Shown in pieces: positions 53,308 through 61,842 of a stretch of DNA of 64,000 bases. The notes beneath the pieces are model-generated. The model saw only the letters and a list, made by a program, of their open reading frames with translations, was not told the DNA's origin and did not search any database. How positions within the stretch are numbered: the stretch's first letter is position 1; each line of letters begins with the position of its first letter. This DNA is from Mycolicibacterium llatzerense. GTDB taxonomy: Bacteria; Actinomycetota; Actinomycetes; Mycobacteriales; Mycobacteriaceae. The position numbers and the translations under genes are program-made. The stretch is taken from the NCBI RefSeq assembly GCF_000878195.1, contig NZ_JXST01000018.1:51635-115634 (forward strand), written 5' to 3'.

Positions 53308-55023
53308 ATGTCCAACACCGACTATGACGTGATCGTCGTCGGGTCCGGATTCGGGGGCAGCGTCACCGCGTTGCGGTTGACCGAGAAGGGCTACCGCGTA
53401 GGCGTTCTGGAAGCGGGCCGCCGGTTCACCGACGATCAGTTCCCGAAAACCAGTTGGGATGTCCGGAAATTCGTGTGGGCGCCCAAGCTGGGGTGCTTCG
53501 GCGTGCAGCGCATCCACATGCTGCGTGACGTCGTCATCCTGGCCGGCGCGGGCGTCGGAGGTGGTTCGCTGAACTACGCCAACACCCTCTACAAACCGCC
53601 CGCGACGTTCTTCAACGATCCACAGTGGGCCCACATCACCGACTGGTCGGACGAGCTGTCACCGTTCTACGACCAGGCCAGACGCATGCTCGGGGTGGTG
53701 ATCAACCCGAGCATGACCCCGGCCGACGAGATCATGAAGTCGGTCGCCGAGGACATGGGTGTGGGCGACACGTTCGTCCAGACGCCGGTCGGGGTGTTCT
53801 TCGGCGAACCCGGAAAGACCGTCCGCGACCCGTACTTCGGCGGTGTCGGGCCGGACCGCACCGGGTGCATCGAATGCGGCAGCTGCATGACGGGCTGTCG
53901 CTACGGGGCCAAGAACACGCTGCTGAAGAACTACCTCGGTCTGGCCGAGAATGCCGGCGCCACAGTGCATCCGCTGACCACGGTCGCCTCCGTGCGACAG
54001 AGCCCGAGTGGAATCTGGGAGATCGACACCGTGCGCACCGGCAGGACCTTGCGCAAGAACCGTCGCACCTTCACGGCGCGGCACGTCGTCCTGGCGGCCG
54101 GCACCTGGGGCACCCAGAACCTGCTGCACAAGATGAAGGACAGCGGCACCCTGCCGCAGCTGTCGGACCAGCTCGGTGTGCTCACCCGCACCAACTCCGA
54201 ATCGATCGTCGGCGCAATCAAATACAAGGTCGACCCGGCGCTGGACCTGACGCGCGGGGTGGCGATCACGTCGTCGTTCCATCCGACCAGCGACACTCAC
54301 ATCGAATCGGTGCGCTACGGCAAGGGCTCCAACGCGATGGGGCTGCTGCAGACCCTGATGACCGACGGCGGCGGCCGGTGGCCGCGCTGGCTGAAGTTCC
54401 TCGGCCTGGCGGTGCAGCATCCGCGCGCGCTGCTGCGGGTGCTGACGGTCGGCAATTGGAGTGAGCGCACGGTGATTTCGCTGGTGATGCAGAACCTGGA
54501 CAACTCGATCACCACGTTCACCAAGCGGGGACTGCGCGGCCGGCACCTGTCGAGCAAGCAGGGCCACGGCCAGCCCAACCCGACGTGGATCCCGGCCGGC
54601 AACGATGCGACCCGCCGGGTCGCCGAGAAGATCGACGGAGTCACGGCCGGCACCTGGGGCGAGCTGTTCAACATCCCGCTGACCGCGCACTTCCTGGGTG
54701 GTTGCGCCATCGGCTCGGATGCCGACCACGCGGTGATCGACCCGTACCACCGGGTCTACGGCTATCCCACGTTGAGTGTCGTTGACGGGTCGGCGGTTTC
54801 GGCGAACCTGGGTGTGAACCCATCGCTGACCATCACCGCGCAGGCGGAGCGGGCGGCAGCGATGTGGCCGAACAAGGGCGAAGACGACCTGCGCCCCGAC
54901 CAAGGCCTGCCCTACCGGCGGGTGGACGCGGTCGCACCGGTCAAACCGGTTGTGCCGGAAGGCGCTCCGGGAGCGCTGCGCCTGCCGCTCATCCCGCTCT
55001 CGCCGGCCGCGAACGACGCCTAG
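53308..55023 (+). CDS. ChoD-like GMC oxidoreductase (second copy)
   Basis: A 571-residue flavoprotein very similar to ChoD at 10281, with the same FAD motif GSGFGGSVTALRLTEKGYR, the GAGVGGGSLNYANTLY block, the cysteine cluster CIECGSCMTGCRYGAKNT, and HFLGGCAIGSDADHAVIDPYH. Preceded by GAGGAG, 10 bases after the Rieske gene, so it is the last gene of the P450 operon. By analogy it may oxidise a hydroxyl group on a steroid or terpenoid handled by the oxygenases. ChoD-type proteins of mycobacteria have not all been shown to act on cholesterol. Confidence 0.9.
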   Translation: MSNTDYDVIVVGSGFGGSVTALRLTEKGYRVGVLEAGRRFTDDQFPKTSWDVRKFVWAPKLGCFGVQRIHMLRDVVILAGAGVGGGSLNYANTLYKPPATFFNDPQWAHITDWSDELSPFYDQARRMLGVVINPSMTPADEIMKSVAEDMGVGDTFVQTPVGVFFGEPGKTVRDPYFGGVGPDRTGCIECGSCMTGCRYGAKNTLLKNYLGLAENAGATVHPLTTVASVRQSPSGIWEIDTVRTGRTLRKNRRTFTARHVVLAAGTWGTQNLLHKMKDSGTLPQLSDQLGVLTRTNSESIVGAIKYKVDPALDLTRGVAITSSFHPTSDTHIESVRYGKGSNAMGLLQTLMTDGGGRWPRWLKFLGLAVQHPRALLRVLTVGNWSERTVISLVMQNLDNSITTFTKRGLRGRHLSSKQGHGQPNPTWIPAGNDATRRVAEKIDGVTAGTWGELFNIPLTAHFLGGCAIGSDADHAVIDPYHRVYGYPTLSVVDGSAVSANLGVNPSLTITAQAERAAAMWPNKGEDDLRPDQGLPYRRVDAVAPVKPVVPEGAPGALRLPLIPLSPAANDA

Positions 55024-55027
55024 CGTC

Positions 55028-55474
55028 CTACAGGGAGATGTTCAGGTGGTCGGACACGTCGCCGACCATCTGAACATCCACGACGCGCTCGGTGAAGTAC
55101 CAGCCGGCGTCGTCGCGCGCGAAGGTATCCGCATAGCGGCCCACCACGATGGGTTGCAGCGGCACGGTATCCGTCTGCTGCACCACACAGAACGTCGACC
55201 GGGCGTGCGCGGTATCTCCGTCGAGTTCGACGATCGGGTTGAGCACCAGATGCCGTGTCCTCGGCGTATTTCCGTGATCGGGAAAGCGGCGAGTGGTGCG
55301 CGCGAAGGTGTTGGCGATCAGGTGCCGGCCCTCGACACTGCCGGAATTCGGCCCGCCGAACCGGCTGCGCCCCAACAGCTCTCCCACGCCGTCGAAGTCG
55401 CCCGCGTCGATCAGCTCGGCGTACCGGTACAGCAGCTCGGTGATGGCCAGCTTGTCTGCCAGGTCGGAAGTCAT
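55028..55474 (-). CDS. SnoaL-like (NTF2 fold) protein, second copy
   Basis: A 148-residue NTF2-superfamily protein with the helix LAITELLYRYAELIDAGDFDGV and the strand block RHLVLNPIVELDGDTAHARSTFCVVQQTD and VVGRYADTFARDDAGWYFTERVV (in parts). Often such proteins are subunits or isomerases in steroid or aromatic breakdown. It converges with the ChoD-like gene, 4 bases between stops, so it is not in the same transcript. Only loosely similar to the protein at 37454. Confidence 0.82.
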   Translation of the reverse strand: MTSDLADKLAITELLYRYAELIDAGDFDGVGELLGRSRFGGPNSGSVEGRHLIANTFARTTRRFPDHGNTPRTRHLVLNPIVELDGDTAHARSTFCVVQQTDTVPLQPIVVGRYADTFARDDAGWYFTERVVDVQMVGDVSDHLNISL

Positions 55475-55508
55475 CCGCGATCCGCCTCCGGCTCCTCGCT
55501 GCCCACGC

Positions 55509-56534
55509 TCATGCGATCTGTCCCTTCACCACCGGCAGGCCCGGATCGCTCGGTACATCGAGACGCGACGGCTTGGCTCCCGCCGCGATGAGATGCGCGG
55601 CGAACGAGGCGATCATCGCGCCGTTGTCGGTGCACAACCGGGGCCGCGGCACCCGAAGCGTCAAACCCGCCTCGGCACAGCGCTCTTCGGCCAGCTCCCG
55701 CAGCCGGGAATTGGCCGCCACTCCCCCGGCGATCAGCAGCGTCGACACCCCGAGGTCGGTGGCCGCGCGAACCGCCTTGCGGGTCAACACGTCTGCGACG
55801 GCTTCCTGAAAACCGGCCGCCACATCGGCGTGCGACGCATCGGGGTGTTTTTCCATGTGCCGGGCGACCGCAGTCTTCAATCCCGAAAAGCTGAAGGCGT
55901 ACGGGTCATCTCGCGGACCCGTCATACCGCGTGGGAACACGATGGCCTTCCGGTCGCCCGTGCGGGCCAGCTCGTCGAGCACCCGGCCACCGGGATAGCC
56001 CAGCCCGAGCAGCCGGGCCACCTTGTCGTACGCCTCGCCCGCCGCGTCGTCGACGGTGCTGCCGAGTTCCTCGATCGGCTCACCGAGCGACCGGACATGC
56101 AGCAGATGCGTGTGACCGCCCGACACCAGCAGGCCGACGCTCTCGGGCAGGGGGCCGTGGTCGTAGACGTCGGCAGCCAGATGCCCGCCCAGGTGGTTGA
56201 CGCCGTAGAACGGCACTCCCCACGCCGCCGAATAGGCCTTGGCCGCAGCCACACCCACCAACAACGCGCCGGCCAGGCCGGGCCCGATGGTCGCCGCGAC
56301 CACGTCGGGCCGCTCGATGCCGGCGGTCGCCAGCGCCCGGTGCATGGTGGGCCCCAACGACTCCAGGTGCGCGCGCGAAGCGATCTCGGGGACCACACCG
56401 CCGTACCGGGTGTGTTCGTCGACGCTGGACGCGACCTCGTCGGCCAGCAGCGTGACGGTGCCGTCGTCCTTGAGTTCGCAGATGCCGACTCCTGTTTCAT
56501 CACAGGAGCTTTCGATTGCCAAGATGATTGTCAT
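55509..56534 (-). CDS. tsaD: tRNA N6-adenosine threonylcarbamoyltransferase
   Basis: A 341-residue Kae1/TsaD protein that transfers the threonylcarbamoyl group to A37 of ANN-decoding tRNAs. [13 protein letters not shown], the metal-binding histidines in [11 protein letters not shown] (HxxxH) and SGGHTHLL, and [12 protein letters not shown] with DNGAMIA at the C-terminal half are all present. It overlaps the rimI stop by 4 bases. Corresponds to Rv3419c. Essential in most bacteria. Confidence 0.98.
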   Translation of the reverse strand: MTIILAIESSCDETGVGICELKDDGTVTLLADEVASSVDEHTRYGGVVPEIASRAHLESLGPTMHRALATAGIERPDVVAATIGPGLAGALLVGVAAAKAYSAAWGVPFYGVNHLGGHLAADVYDHGPLPESVGLLVSGGHTHLLHVRSLGEPIEELGSTVDDAAGEAYDKVARLLGLGYPGGRVLDELARTGDRKAIVFPRGMTGPRDDPYAFSFSGLKTAVARHMEKHPDASHADVAAGFQEAVADVLTRKAVRAATDLGVSTLLIAGGVAANSRLRELAEERCAEAGLTLRVPRPRLCTDNGAMIASFAAHLIAAGAKPSRLDVPSDPGLPVVKGQIA

Positions 56535-57031
56535 GACTCTGAATTGCTCCTCACGTCCGCGTCGGCTGACACGCTGCTCACATCCGCGTCCCGCCGCATG
56601 GTGTACGCGTCCGCACCACTGATCCGGTAATACCGCTTGCGCACACCCATCTTCACGAACCCGACGCTTTCGTACAGCCCGATCGCCGGTTCGTTGTCGG
56701 TGCGTACCTCCAGGAACACCGTGCCGCCGTCAGCGATGGTCAACAGCCGGTCCAGCAGCTCCCGGCCGATGCCCCGACCCTGATAGGCCGGATCGACCCC
56801 GATGGTGTGCACCTCGTACTCGAACGGCGGTTTACGGCCCAGCCGGCTGATGCCGGCATAACCCACCAGCAGCTTGCCGTCCCGTGCCGCGACATAGTGG
56901 TTGTGGTCCGAGTCGAGCTCACGGATGAACGCCACCGCCGGCCACGGGTCGTCGCCCGGGAACAGGATCGCTTCGAGTTCACCGCACCGGTCGGCGTCGC
57001 CGACCGTCAGCAACCCGTATTCGGTGCTCAC
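56531..57031 (-). CDS. rimI: Ribosomal protein N-acetyltransferase RimI
   Basis: A 166-residue GNAT acetyltransferase. The acetyl-CoA binding motif is [15 protein letters not shown], preceded by VHTIGVDPA, with the C-terminal [18 protein letters not shown] typical of RimI. It acts on the N-terminus of a ribosomal protein and perhaps others. GTG start, overlapping the tsaB stop by 4 bases. The C-terminal 20 residues after YTMRRDAD are low in complexity. Corresponds to Rv3420c. Confidence 0.95.
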   Translation of the reverse strand: MSTEYGLLTVGDADRCGELEAILFPGDDPWPAVAFIRELDSDHNHYVAARDGKLLVGYAGISRLGRKPPFEYEVHTIGVDPAYQGRGIGRELLDRLLTIADGGTVFLEVRTDNEPAIGLYESVGFVKMGVRKRYYRISGADAYTMRRDADVSSVSADADVRSNSES

Positions 57032-57651
57032 GAGAGGCCACGCTCGGCAAGGGTTTTCGCGTCCGGGCGGCGCAGGTACAGCGGCACCAGCGCGGCGGGC
57101 GGCTGGTCCCAGTCGGCGGCGGTCACGAGACCGGTGACCGTCGGGTACTCGACCGCCAGCGAGGGCAACGGGAACAGCGCGGCCTGCGCGGCCGGGCCGG
57201 CGATCGAACCCGATCCCGGCGCGACGTCGGCCGCGGCGCTGACCGCCGGTCCGTCGACCCGCACGCCGTCGCGGTACCGCGCCCAGTACACCTCACGGCG
57301 ACGGGCATCGGTGACCACCAACAACTCTCCGGACGTTTCGGGGGCGATCGCATCCAGGCTGCACACCCCGTACACCGGGATACCGAGTGCCTGTCCGTAC
57401 GCGGCCGCGGTGGCCATGCCGACGCGCAATCCGGTGAACGGTCCCGGCCCGCAGCCGACGACGACAGCCTCCAGTTCGGCGAACGTGATCCCGGCATCGG
57501 CAACGGCGGCAACCACATTGGGCGTCAACTGCTCGGCGTGTGCGCGGGCATCGATGGTGATCCGTTCGGCCAGCACCTCGACGCCGGCAGCGGTGCGCCG
57601 GGCGACCCCCGCGGTCACCGCCGGGGTCGCAGTGTCGATTGCGAGGATCAT
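57028..57651 (-). CDS. tsaB: tRNA threonylcarbamoyladenosine synthesis protein TsaB
   Basis: A 207-residue YeaZ-type ASKHA protein that dimerises with TsaD. MILAIDTATPAVTAGV opens the fold, HAEQLTPNV and GCGPGPFTGLRVGMATA are the conserved segments. The start at 57651 overlaps tsaE by ATGA and gives normal length; an in-frame ATG at 57756 lies deep in tsaE and is rejected. Corresponds to Rv3421c. Confidence 0.95.
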   Translation of the reverse strand: MILAIDTATPAVTAGVARRTAAGVEVLAERITIDARAHAEQLTPNVVAAVADAGITFAELEAVVVGCGPGPFTGLRVGMATAAAYGQALGIPVYGVCSLDAIAPETSGELLVVTDARRREVYWARYRDGVRVDGPAVSAAADVAPGSGSIAGPAAQAALFPLPSLAVEYPTVTGLVTAADWDQPPAALVPLYLRRPDAKTLAERGLS

Positions 57652-58109
57652 GCGCGGCTCCAATGCCAGACAGCAGTACGGGTGTCGTCGTCGGCACGCT
57701 CCAACCGGATGTCCAGATGGCTGGCCGACAGTCGCTCGGCCAGGCCCTCGCCCCACTCGACGACCACCACGGCGTCGTCGAGGTCGGTGTCGAGATCGAG
57801 CGAGTCGAGTTCTCCGAGCAGATCGGTGCTGCCCGAGTCGAGCAGCCGGTACATGTCGACGTGCACCATCGCGGGATATCCGGCGCGCCGGGCGGGATGC
57901 ACGCGGGCCAGCACGTATGACGGCGACGTCACCGCGCCCTCGACGTCCATGCCCTGGGCAATTCCTTTGGCCAGCATGGTTTTTCCGGCCCCCAGCGGAC
58001 CGGTGAGCACCACGACGTCACCAACCCGCAGCTCGGCGCCGAACCGGGCGCCGAGGGCCTTGGTGTCGGCTTCGGTCGGCAGGTGCACGGTGCCGTGCGA
58101 ATCATCCAT
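57648..58109 (-). CDS. tsaE: tRNA threonylcarbamoyladenosine synthesis ATPase TsaE
   Basis: A 153-residue P-loop ATPase with Walker A LTGPLGAGKTMLAKGIA, VTSPSYVL, and VHVDMYRL, and the family Glu-Trp in VVVEWGEGL. It completes the TsaB-TsaD-TsaE complex for t6A. The start MDDSHGTV at 58109 lies 8 bases inside the upstream hydrolase gene. Corresponds to Rv3422c. Confidence 0.95.
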   Translation of the reverse strand: MDDSHGTVHLPTEADTKALGARFGAELRVGDVVVLTGPLGAGKTMLAKGIAQGMDVEGAVTSPSYVLARVHPARRAGYPAMVHVDMYRLLDSGSTDLLGELDSLDLDTDLDDAVVVVEWGEGLAERLSASHLDIRLERADDDTRTAVWHWSRA

Positions 58110-59193
58110 TGCGCTTGGCCTTTCCACGCAGATGCCGGGTCAGCGCCACCAATCGGGACGGGGTGGCATGCTCGACGAAGCGCTCCAGCGCCTCGTTGAT
58201 CAGTTCGGGTTGCTCCATGTGCACCATGTGTCCGGCGCCTTCAACGATCACCAGTTCGGACTTCGGCAGCTGCCGGGTCATCGCCTGGGATTTGGCCAGC
58301 GGGGTGAGCAAATCCTGGTCGCCGCAGGCGATCAGGGTGGGCACCTGCTGCAACACCGACAGCGCACCGGCCTCGTCGTGCACTTCGAGGGCATGCAGGA
58401 ACTCCACGGTGGTTCGCATCGAGGTCTCATGCATCATCTTCTCGACATACCGCGCCACCGACGGGCTGACCGCGACATCGCCGAACGATGCGGCCTTGAG
58501 CACCGGGCCGATGACGGCCTTGGCCGCGCCCCGGCCCGCACTCACCGCTCCGGGCGCGAACCGAACCGCGACCTTGGCCGCCTCCAGCGCGGGGTTCTGC
58601 AACACCTCACCCAGCGGTGATCGGGTAACTCCTTGTGCCGCAGAGGCGATGAGCGCCACCCCGCACACCCGGGCCGGATAGTTCCGCGGGAACTGGCGCG
58701 CGTGGGACAGGACCGTCATGCCACCCATCGAGTGACCGACCAGCACCACGGGACCGCGCGGAGCCATCACCCGCAGCACCGATTCGAGGTCCTGACCGAG
58801 CCGCGGGACGGTGTACGAGTCGACCGGCCCGGCCGACGAGCGGCCGTGACCGCGCTGGTCGTAGAACACCATGCGGACCTGATCGCCCCACCGCTCGGCG
58901 AGGCGGGCGCGCTGAAAGTGGAAGGAGCCCATGCTGTTACAGAAACCGTGCGCGAAGAGCACCGTCAATCGGGCATCTTTCGGACCGACCTCACGCACCG
59001 CCAGCGGCACCCCGTCGGTGGCCGTGACGACGCAGCCGCGGTCAGCGTCGAGCGTAGTGAAATCCTCACCGGCGTAAGGATCTTCGCCGCTGCGGCGGCG
59101 CAGCGAGCGGGCCACGCTGATCCCGGCGACCGACCCCACGGCAGTGAGACCGGCCATGCCCGCCAGCCACCGGGCATTCTTGTTGTCGCTCAT
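58102..59193 (-). CDS. Alpha/beta hydrolase with N-terminal anchor
   Basis: A 363-residue hydrolase. A hydrophobic segment (WLAGMAGLTAVGSVAGISVA) near the N-terminus suggests membrane attachment or export. The catalytic Ser is in VGHSMGGMTVL, the acid probably in ACGDQDLLTPL, and the His in GAGHMVHMEQPE. FAHGFCNSMGSF forms the oxyanion region. Substrate unknown, esterase or lipase-like. It overlaps tsaE by 8 bases and follows alr by 5 bases, so all five genes alr to tsaD form one string. Confidence 0.9.
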   Translation of the reverse strand: MSDNKNARWLAGMAGLTAVGSVAGISVARSLRRRSGEDPYAGEDFTTLDADRGCVVTATDGVPLAVREVGPKDARLTVLFAHGFCNSMGSFHFQRARLAERWGDQVRMVFYDQRGHGRSSAGPVDSYTVPRLGQDLESVLRVMAPRGPVVLVGHSMGGMTVLSHARQFPRNYPARVCGVALIASAAQGVTRSPLGEVLQNPALEAAKVAVRFAPGAVSAGRGAAKAVIGPVLKAASFGDVAVSPSVARYVEKMMHETSMRTTVEFLHALEVHDEAGALSVLQQVPTLIACGDQDLLTPLAKSQAMTRQLPKSELVIVEGAGHMVHMEQPELINEALERFVEHATPSRLVALTRHLRGKAKRNG

Positions 59194-59198
59194 GGGCG

Positions 59199-60344
59199 TC
59201 AGCCTGTCGACTCGCGATAGGTCCGGGCGATCCTGCCCCGTGGGCTGGTGACGACCTCGTAGTTGATGGTGCCGAGCAGTTCGGCCCAGTCCTGCGCCGT
59301 CGGCTCACCGGCGGCACCCGAGCCGAACAGCACCGCCTCGTCGCCCACCGTGACACCGGCGCCGTCGAGGCCGAGGTCAATCACGAACTGGTCCATACAG
59401 ATTCGCCCGACGTTGCGGTACCTGGCGCCGTTGATACTGACGTCGATACGTCCGCTCAGGCCGCGGAACACCCCGTCGGCATAGCCGAGCGGGATCAGCC
59501 CGACGGTGGTGTCGCGGTCGGCGATCCACGTGTGTCCGTAGGAAACCCCGTCGCCGGCCTTGATCGACCGCACTGCGGAGACAGGACATTTCAGCGTCAT
59601 GACGGGCCGCAGACCGAAATCGCCGAGCGTGGGAATCGGCGTCTGCCCGTAGACCGCGATACCGGGCCGCACCACATCGAAGTGCAGATCGGGCCGGGTC
59701 AGCGTGGCGGGTGAGTTGGCCAGGTGCGCCACCTCGAAGCGCACCCCGGCGGCGAGCGCCTGTGCCCGGGCCGCGGTGAGGCGCGCGGCCTGGGTGTCGT
59801 TCATCGGGTGCTGCGGATCGTCTCCGCACGCGAGGTGGCTCATGATGCCGTGCGGCCGGACAGCACCGTCGGCGGTGGCCCGGGCGATCGCCTCGAGCAG
59901 GGCCGGGTATTCGGCGGGGCTGACGCCGTTGCGGCTCAGGCCCGTGTCGACCTTGACCGTGATGGTGGCGGGCGCGCCGCTGCGGCGCACCGCGTCGAGC
60001 ACGTCGCCGAACTGGCGCACCGAGGACACCCCGACCTGCACGTCGGCGGCCAGCGCGGGAGCGAAGTCGGTGCCGGGCAGGTTCAGCCAAGACAACACCG
60101 GCGCCGTGATGCCGGCCTGCCTCAGTGCGAGCGCCTCGGTGATGTTCGTGACACCGAGCTCGGCGGCCCCGGCCGCCAGCGCGGCGCGCGCCACCTGCGG
60201 CGCGCCGTGCCCGTAACCGTCGGCCTTGACCACCGCCATCACCGCGGCGCTGCCGGCGCGTTCCCGCAAAAGCCGCACGTTATGCGCAATTGCGCCCAGG
60301 TCGATGACGGCCTGGGCAGCAGGTTGGGGATTCGGCGAGCTCAT
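59199..60344 (-). CDS. alr: Alanine racemase
   Basis: A 381-residue PLP enzyme that makes D-alanine for peptidoglycan. The PLP lysine is in [11 protein letters not shown]; the second-subunit tyrosine is in the GVSYGHTW region; [15 protein letters not shown] and GYADG are conserved. The start MSSPNPQP at 60344 gives the normal length and an in-frame extension to 60434 is rejected. Corresponds to Rv3423c. Co-transcribed with the hydrolase and the tsa genes. Confidence 0.97.
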   Translation of the reverse strand: MSSPNPQPAAQAVIDLGAIAHNVRLLRERAGSAAVMAVVKADGYGHGAPQVARAALAAGAAELGVTNITEALALRQAGITAPVLSWLNLPGTDFAPALAADVQVGVSSVRQFGDVLDAVRRSGAPATITVKVDTGLSRNGVSPAEYPALLEAIARATADGAVRPHGIMSHLACGDDPQHPMNDTQAARLTAARAQALAAGVRFEVAHLANSPATLTRPDLHFDVVRPGIAVYGQTPIPTLGDFGLRPVMTLKCPVSAVRSIKAGDGVSYGHTWIADRDTTVGLIPLGYADGVFRGLSGRIDVSINGARYRNVGRICMDQFVIDLGLDGAGVTVGDEAVLFGSGAAGEPTAQDWAELLGTINYEVVTSPRGRIARTYRESTG

Positions 60345-60381
60345 ATCGCTTCCGATTCTCCCAGACGCCCGCCGACTCCCG

Positions 60382-60439
60382 TCGAGCGTGAGCTTGTGCA
60401 CCACGATTCCGAAGAATCTCGAACACCAGCTCACGTTCG
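60382..60439. repeat. Imperfect long inverted repeat between alr and gadB
   Basis: The left side starts CGAGCGTGAGCTTGTG and ends GATTC; the right side, read in reverse, starts CGAACGTGAGCTGGTG and ends GATTC. The loop is about CGAA. It lies between the gadB stop and the alr start (both genes on the minus strand), so it could end the gadB transcript. Similar in style to the hairpins at 10231 and 63293. Confidence 0.6.
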
Positions 60440-60443
60440 GCGG

Positions 60444-61823
60444 CTAGTGCGCGAAGGGCTGCATCTCGTCGAACTGCCCCTTCGGTTTGAGCTCGTCCAG
60501 GCTGTTCAGCACGGTGATCAGGTCGTCACGCAGGGCGCGGGCCAGGTCCGCCGAGAAACCCTCCCGGACCACGATCCGCAGCACGGCGATGTCCGTCGCG
60601 TCGTCGGGCATCGTGTAGGCCGGCACCTGCCAGCCGTAGGCCCGCAAGGCGTGCGAGACGTCGAACTCGGTGTAGGGCCGCTTGCCCTTGAGCCGGCAGG
60701 AGATCACCGGGATGGCCGAACCATCCGTGATCACCTCGAAGTGCTCGCTCTTGCGCAGCTCGTCGCCGATCCACCGGGCGGTATCCGACAGGCAGTGCAT
60801 GATCTGCGTGTACCCGGCCCGGCCGAGACGCAGGAAGTTGTAGTACTGGCCGACGACCTGGTTGCCGGGCCGGGAGAAGTTCAGCGTGAAGGTCGGCATG
60901 TCGCCGCCCAGGTAGTTGACCCGGAACACCAGATCCTCGGGCAGGTGCTCGCCGCTGCGCCAGACCACGAAACCGATGCCGGGGTACGTCAGCCCGTACT
61001 TGTGGCCGCTGACGTTGATCGACACCACCCGCGGCAACCGGAAATCCCACTGCAGATCCGGGTGCAGGAACGGCACGACGAAGCCACCGCTGGCGGCGTC
61101 GACGTGCACGGGCACGTCCACCCCACCGTCGGCAGCGAGCTTGTCCAGGGCCGCACAGATCTCCGCGATGGGTTCCAGCTCACCAGTGAACGTCGTGCCC
61201 AGGATGCCCACCACACCGATGGTGTCCTCGTCGACGTTGGCGAGTACCTGTTCGGGGGTGATGACGTAGCGGCCTTCGGTCATCGGCAGGTACCGGGGCT
61301 CGACGTCGAAGTAGCGGCAGAACTTCTCCCACACCACCTGGACGTTGGAGCCCATCACCAGGTTCGGGGTGCGTCCCTTCCAGTCGCCCACCTTCTCGCG
61401 CCAGCGCCACTTGAGAGCCAGCCCGGCCAGCATCACGGCCTCACTGGAACCGATGGTCGAGACCCCGCAGGCCGATGCCGGGTCGTCGTCACGCAGGTCC
61501 TCGGCGTGGAACAGGTCCGCCACCATGGACACGCAGCGGGACTCGATGGCCGCGGTCGCCGGGTATTCGTCCTTGTCGATCATGTTCTTGTCGAACGTCT
61601 CGGCCATCAGCTTCTCGGCCTCGGGGTCCATCCACGTGGTGACGAACGTCGCGAGGTTCAGCCGGGAGCTGCCGTCGAGCATCAGCTCGTCGTGGATGAA
61701 GCGGTACGCGGCCTGCGGGTCCAGCGGGTCGTCGGGCAGCCGCAGCGACGGGATAGGCGCGGTGGACAACCGCCCGGTGTACGCGGGGCTCATGGTCGGT
61801 CCATGAACGTGCTTACGCGACAT
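60444..61823 (-). CDS. gadB: Glutamate decarboxylase
   Basis: A 459-residue PLP enzyme converting glutamate to GABA with consumption of a proton. GSSEAVMLAGLALKW, HVDAASGGFVVPF and the PLP lysine in VSINVSGHKYGL are normal for the family; the N-terminal MSRKHVHGPTMSPAYTGR and C-terminus are full length. The start at 61823 is chosen over an ATG at 61979 that would lie in nnrD. Corresponds to Rv3432c. Roles in acid resistance or nitrogen use are possible. Confidence 0.96.
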   Translation of the reverse strand: MSRKHVHGPTMSPAYTGRLSTAPIPSLRLPDDPLDPQAAYRFIHDELMLDGSSRLNLATFVTTWMDPEAEKLMAETFDKNMIDKDEYPATAAIESRCVSMVADLFHAEDLRDDDPASACGVSTIGSSEAVMLAGLALKWRWREKVGDWKGRTPNLVMGSNVQVVWEKFCRYFDVEPRYLPMTEGRYVITPEQVLANVDEDTIGVVGILGTTFTGELEPIAEICAALDKLAADGGVDVPVHVDAASGGFVVPFLHPDLQWDFRLPRVVSINVSGHKYGLTYPGIGFVVWRSGEHLPEDLVFRVNYLGGDMPTFTLNFSRPGNQVVGQYYNFLRLGRAGYTQIMHCLSDTARWIGDELRKSEHFEVITDGSAIPVISCRLKGKRPYTEFDVSHALRAYGWQVPAYTMPDDATDIAVLRIVVREGFSADLARALRDDLITVLNSLDELKPKGQFDEMQPFAH

Positions 61824-61842
61824 ACTGATTCCCCTTTGTTGG

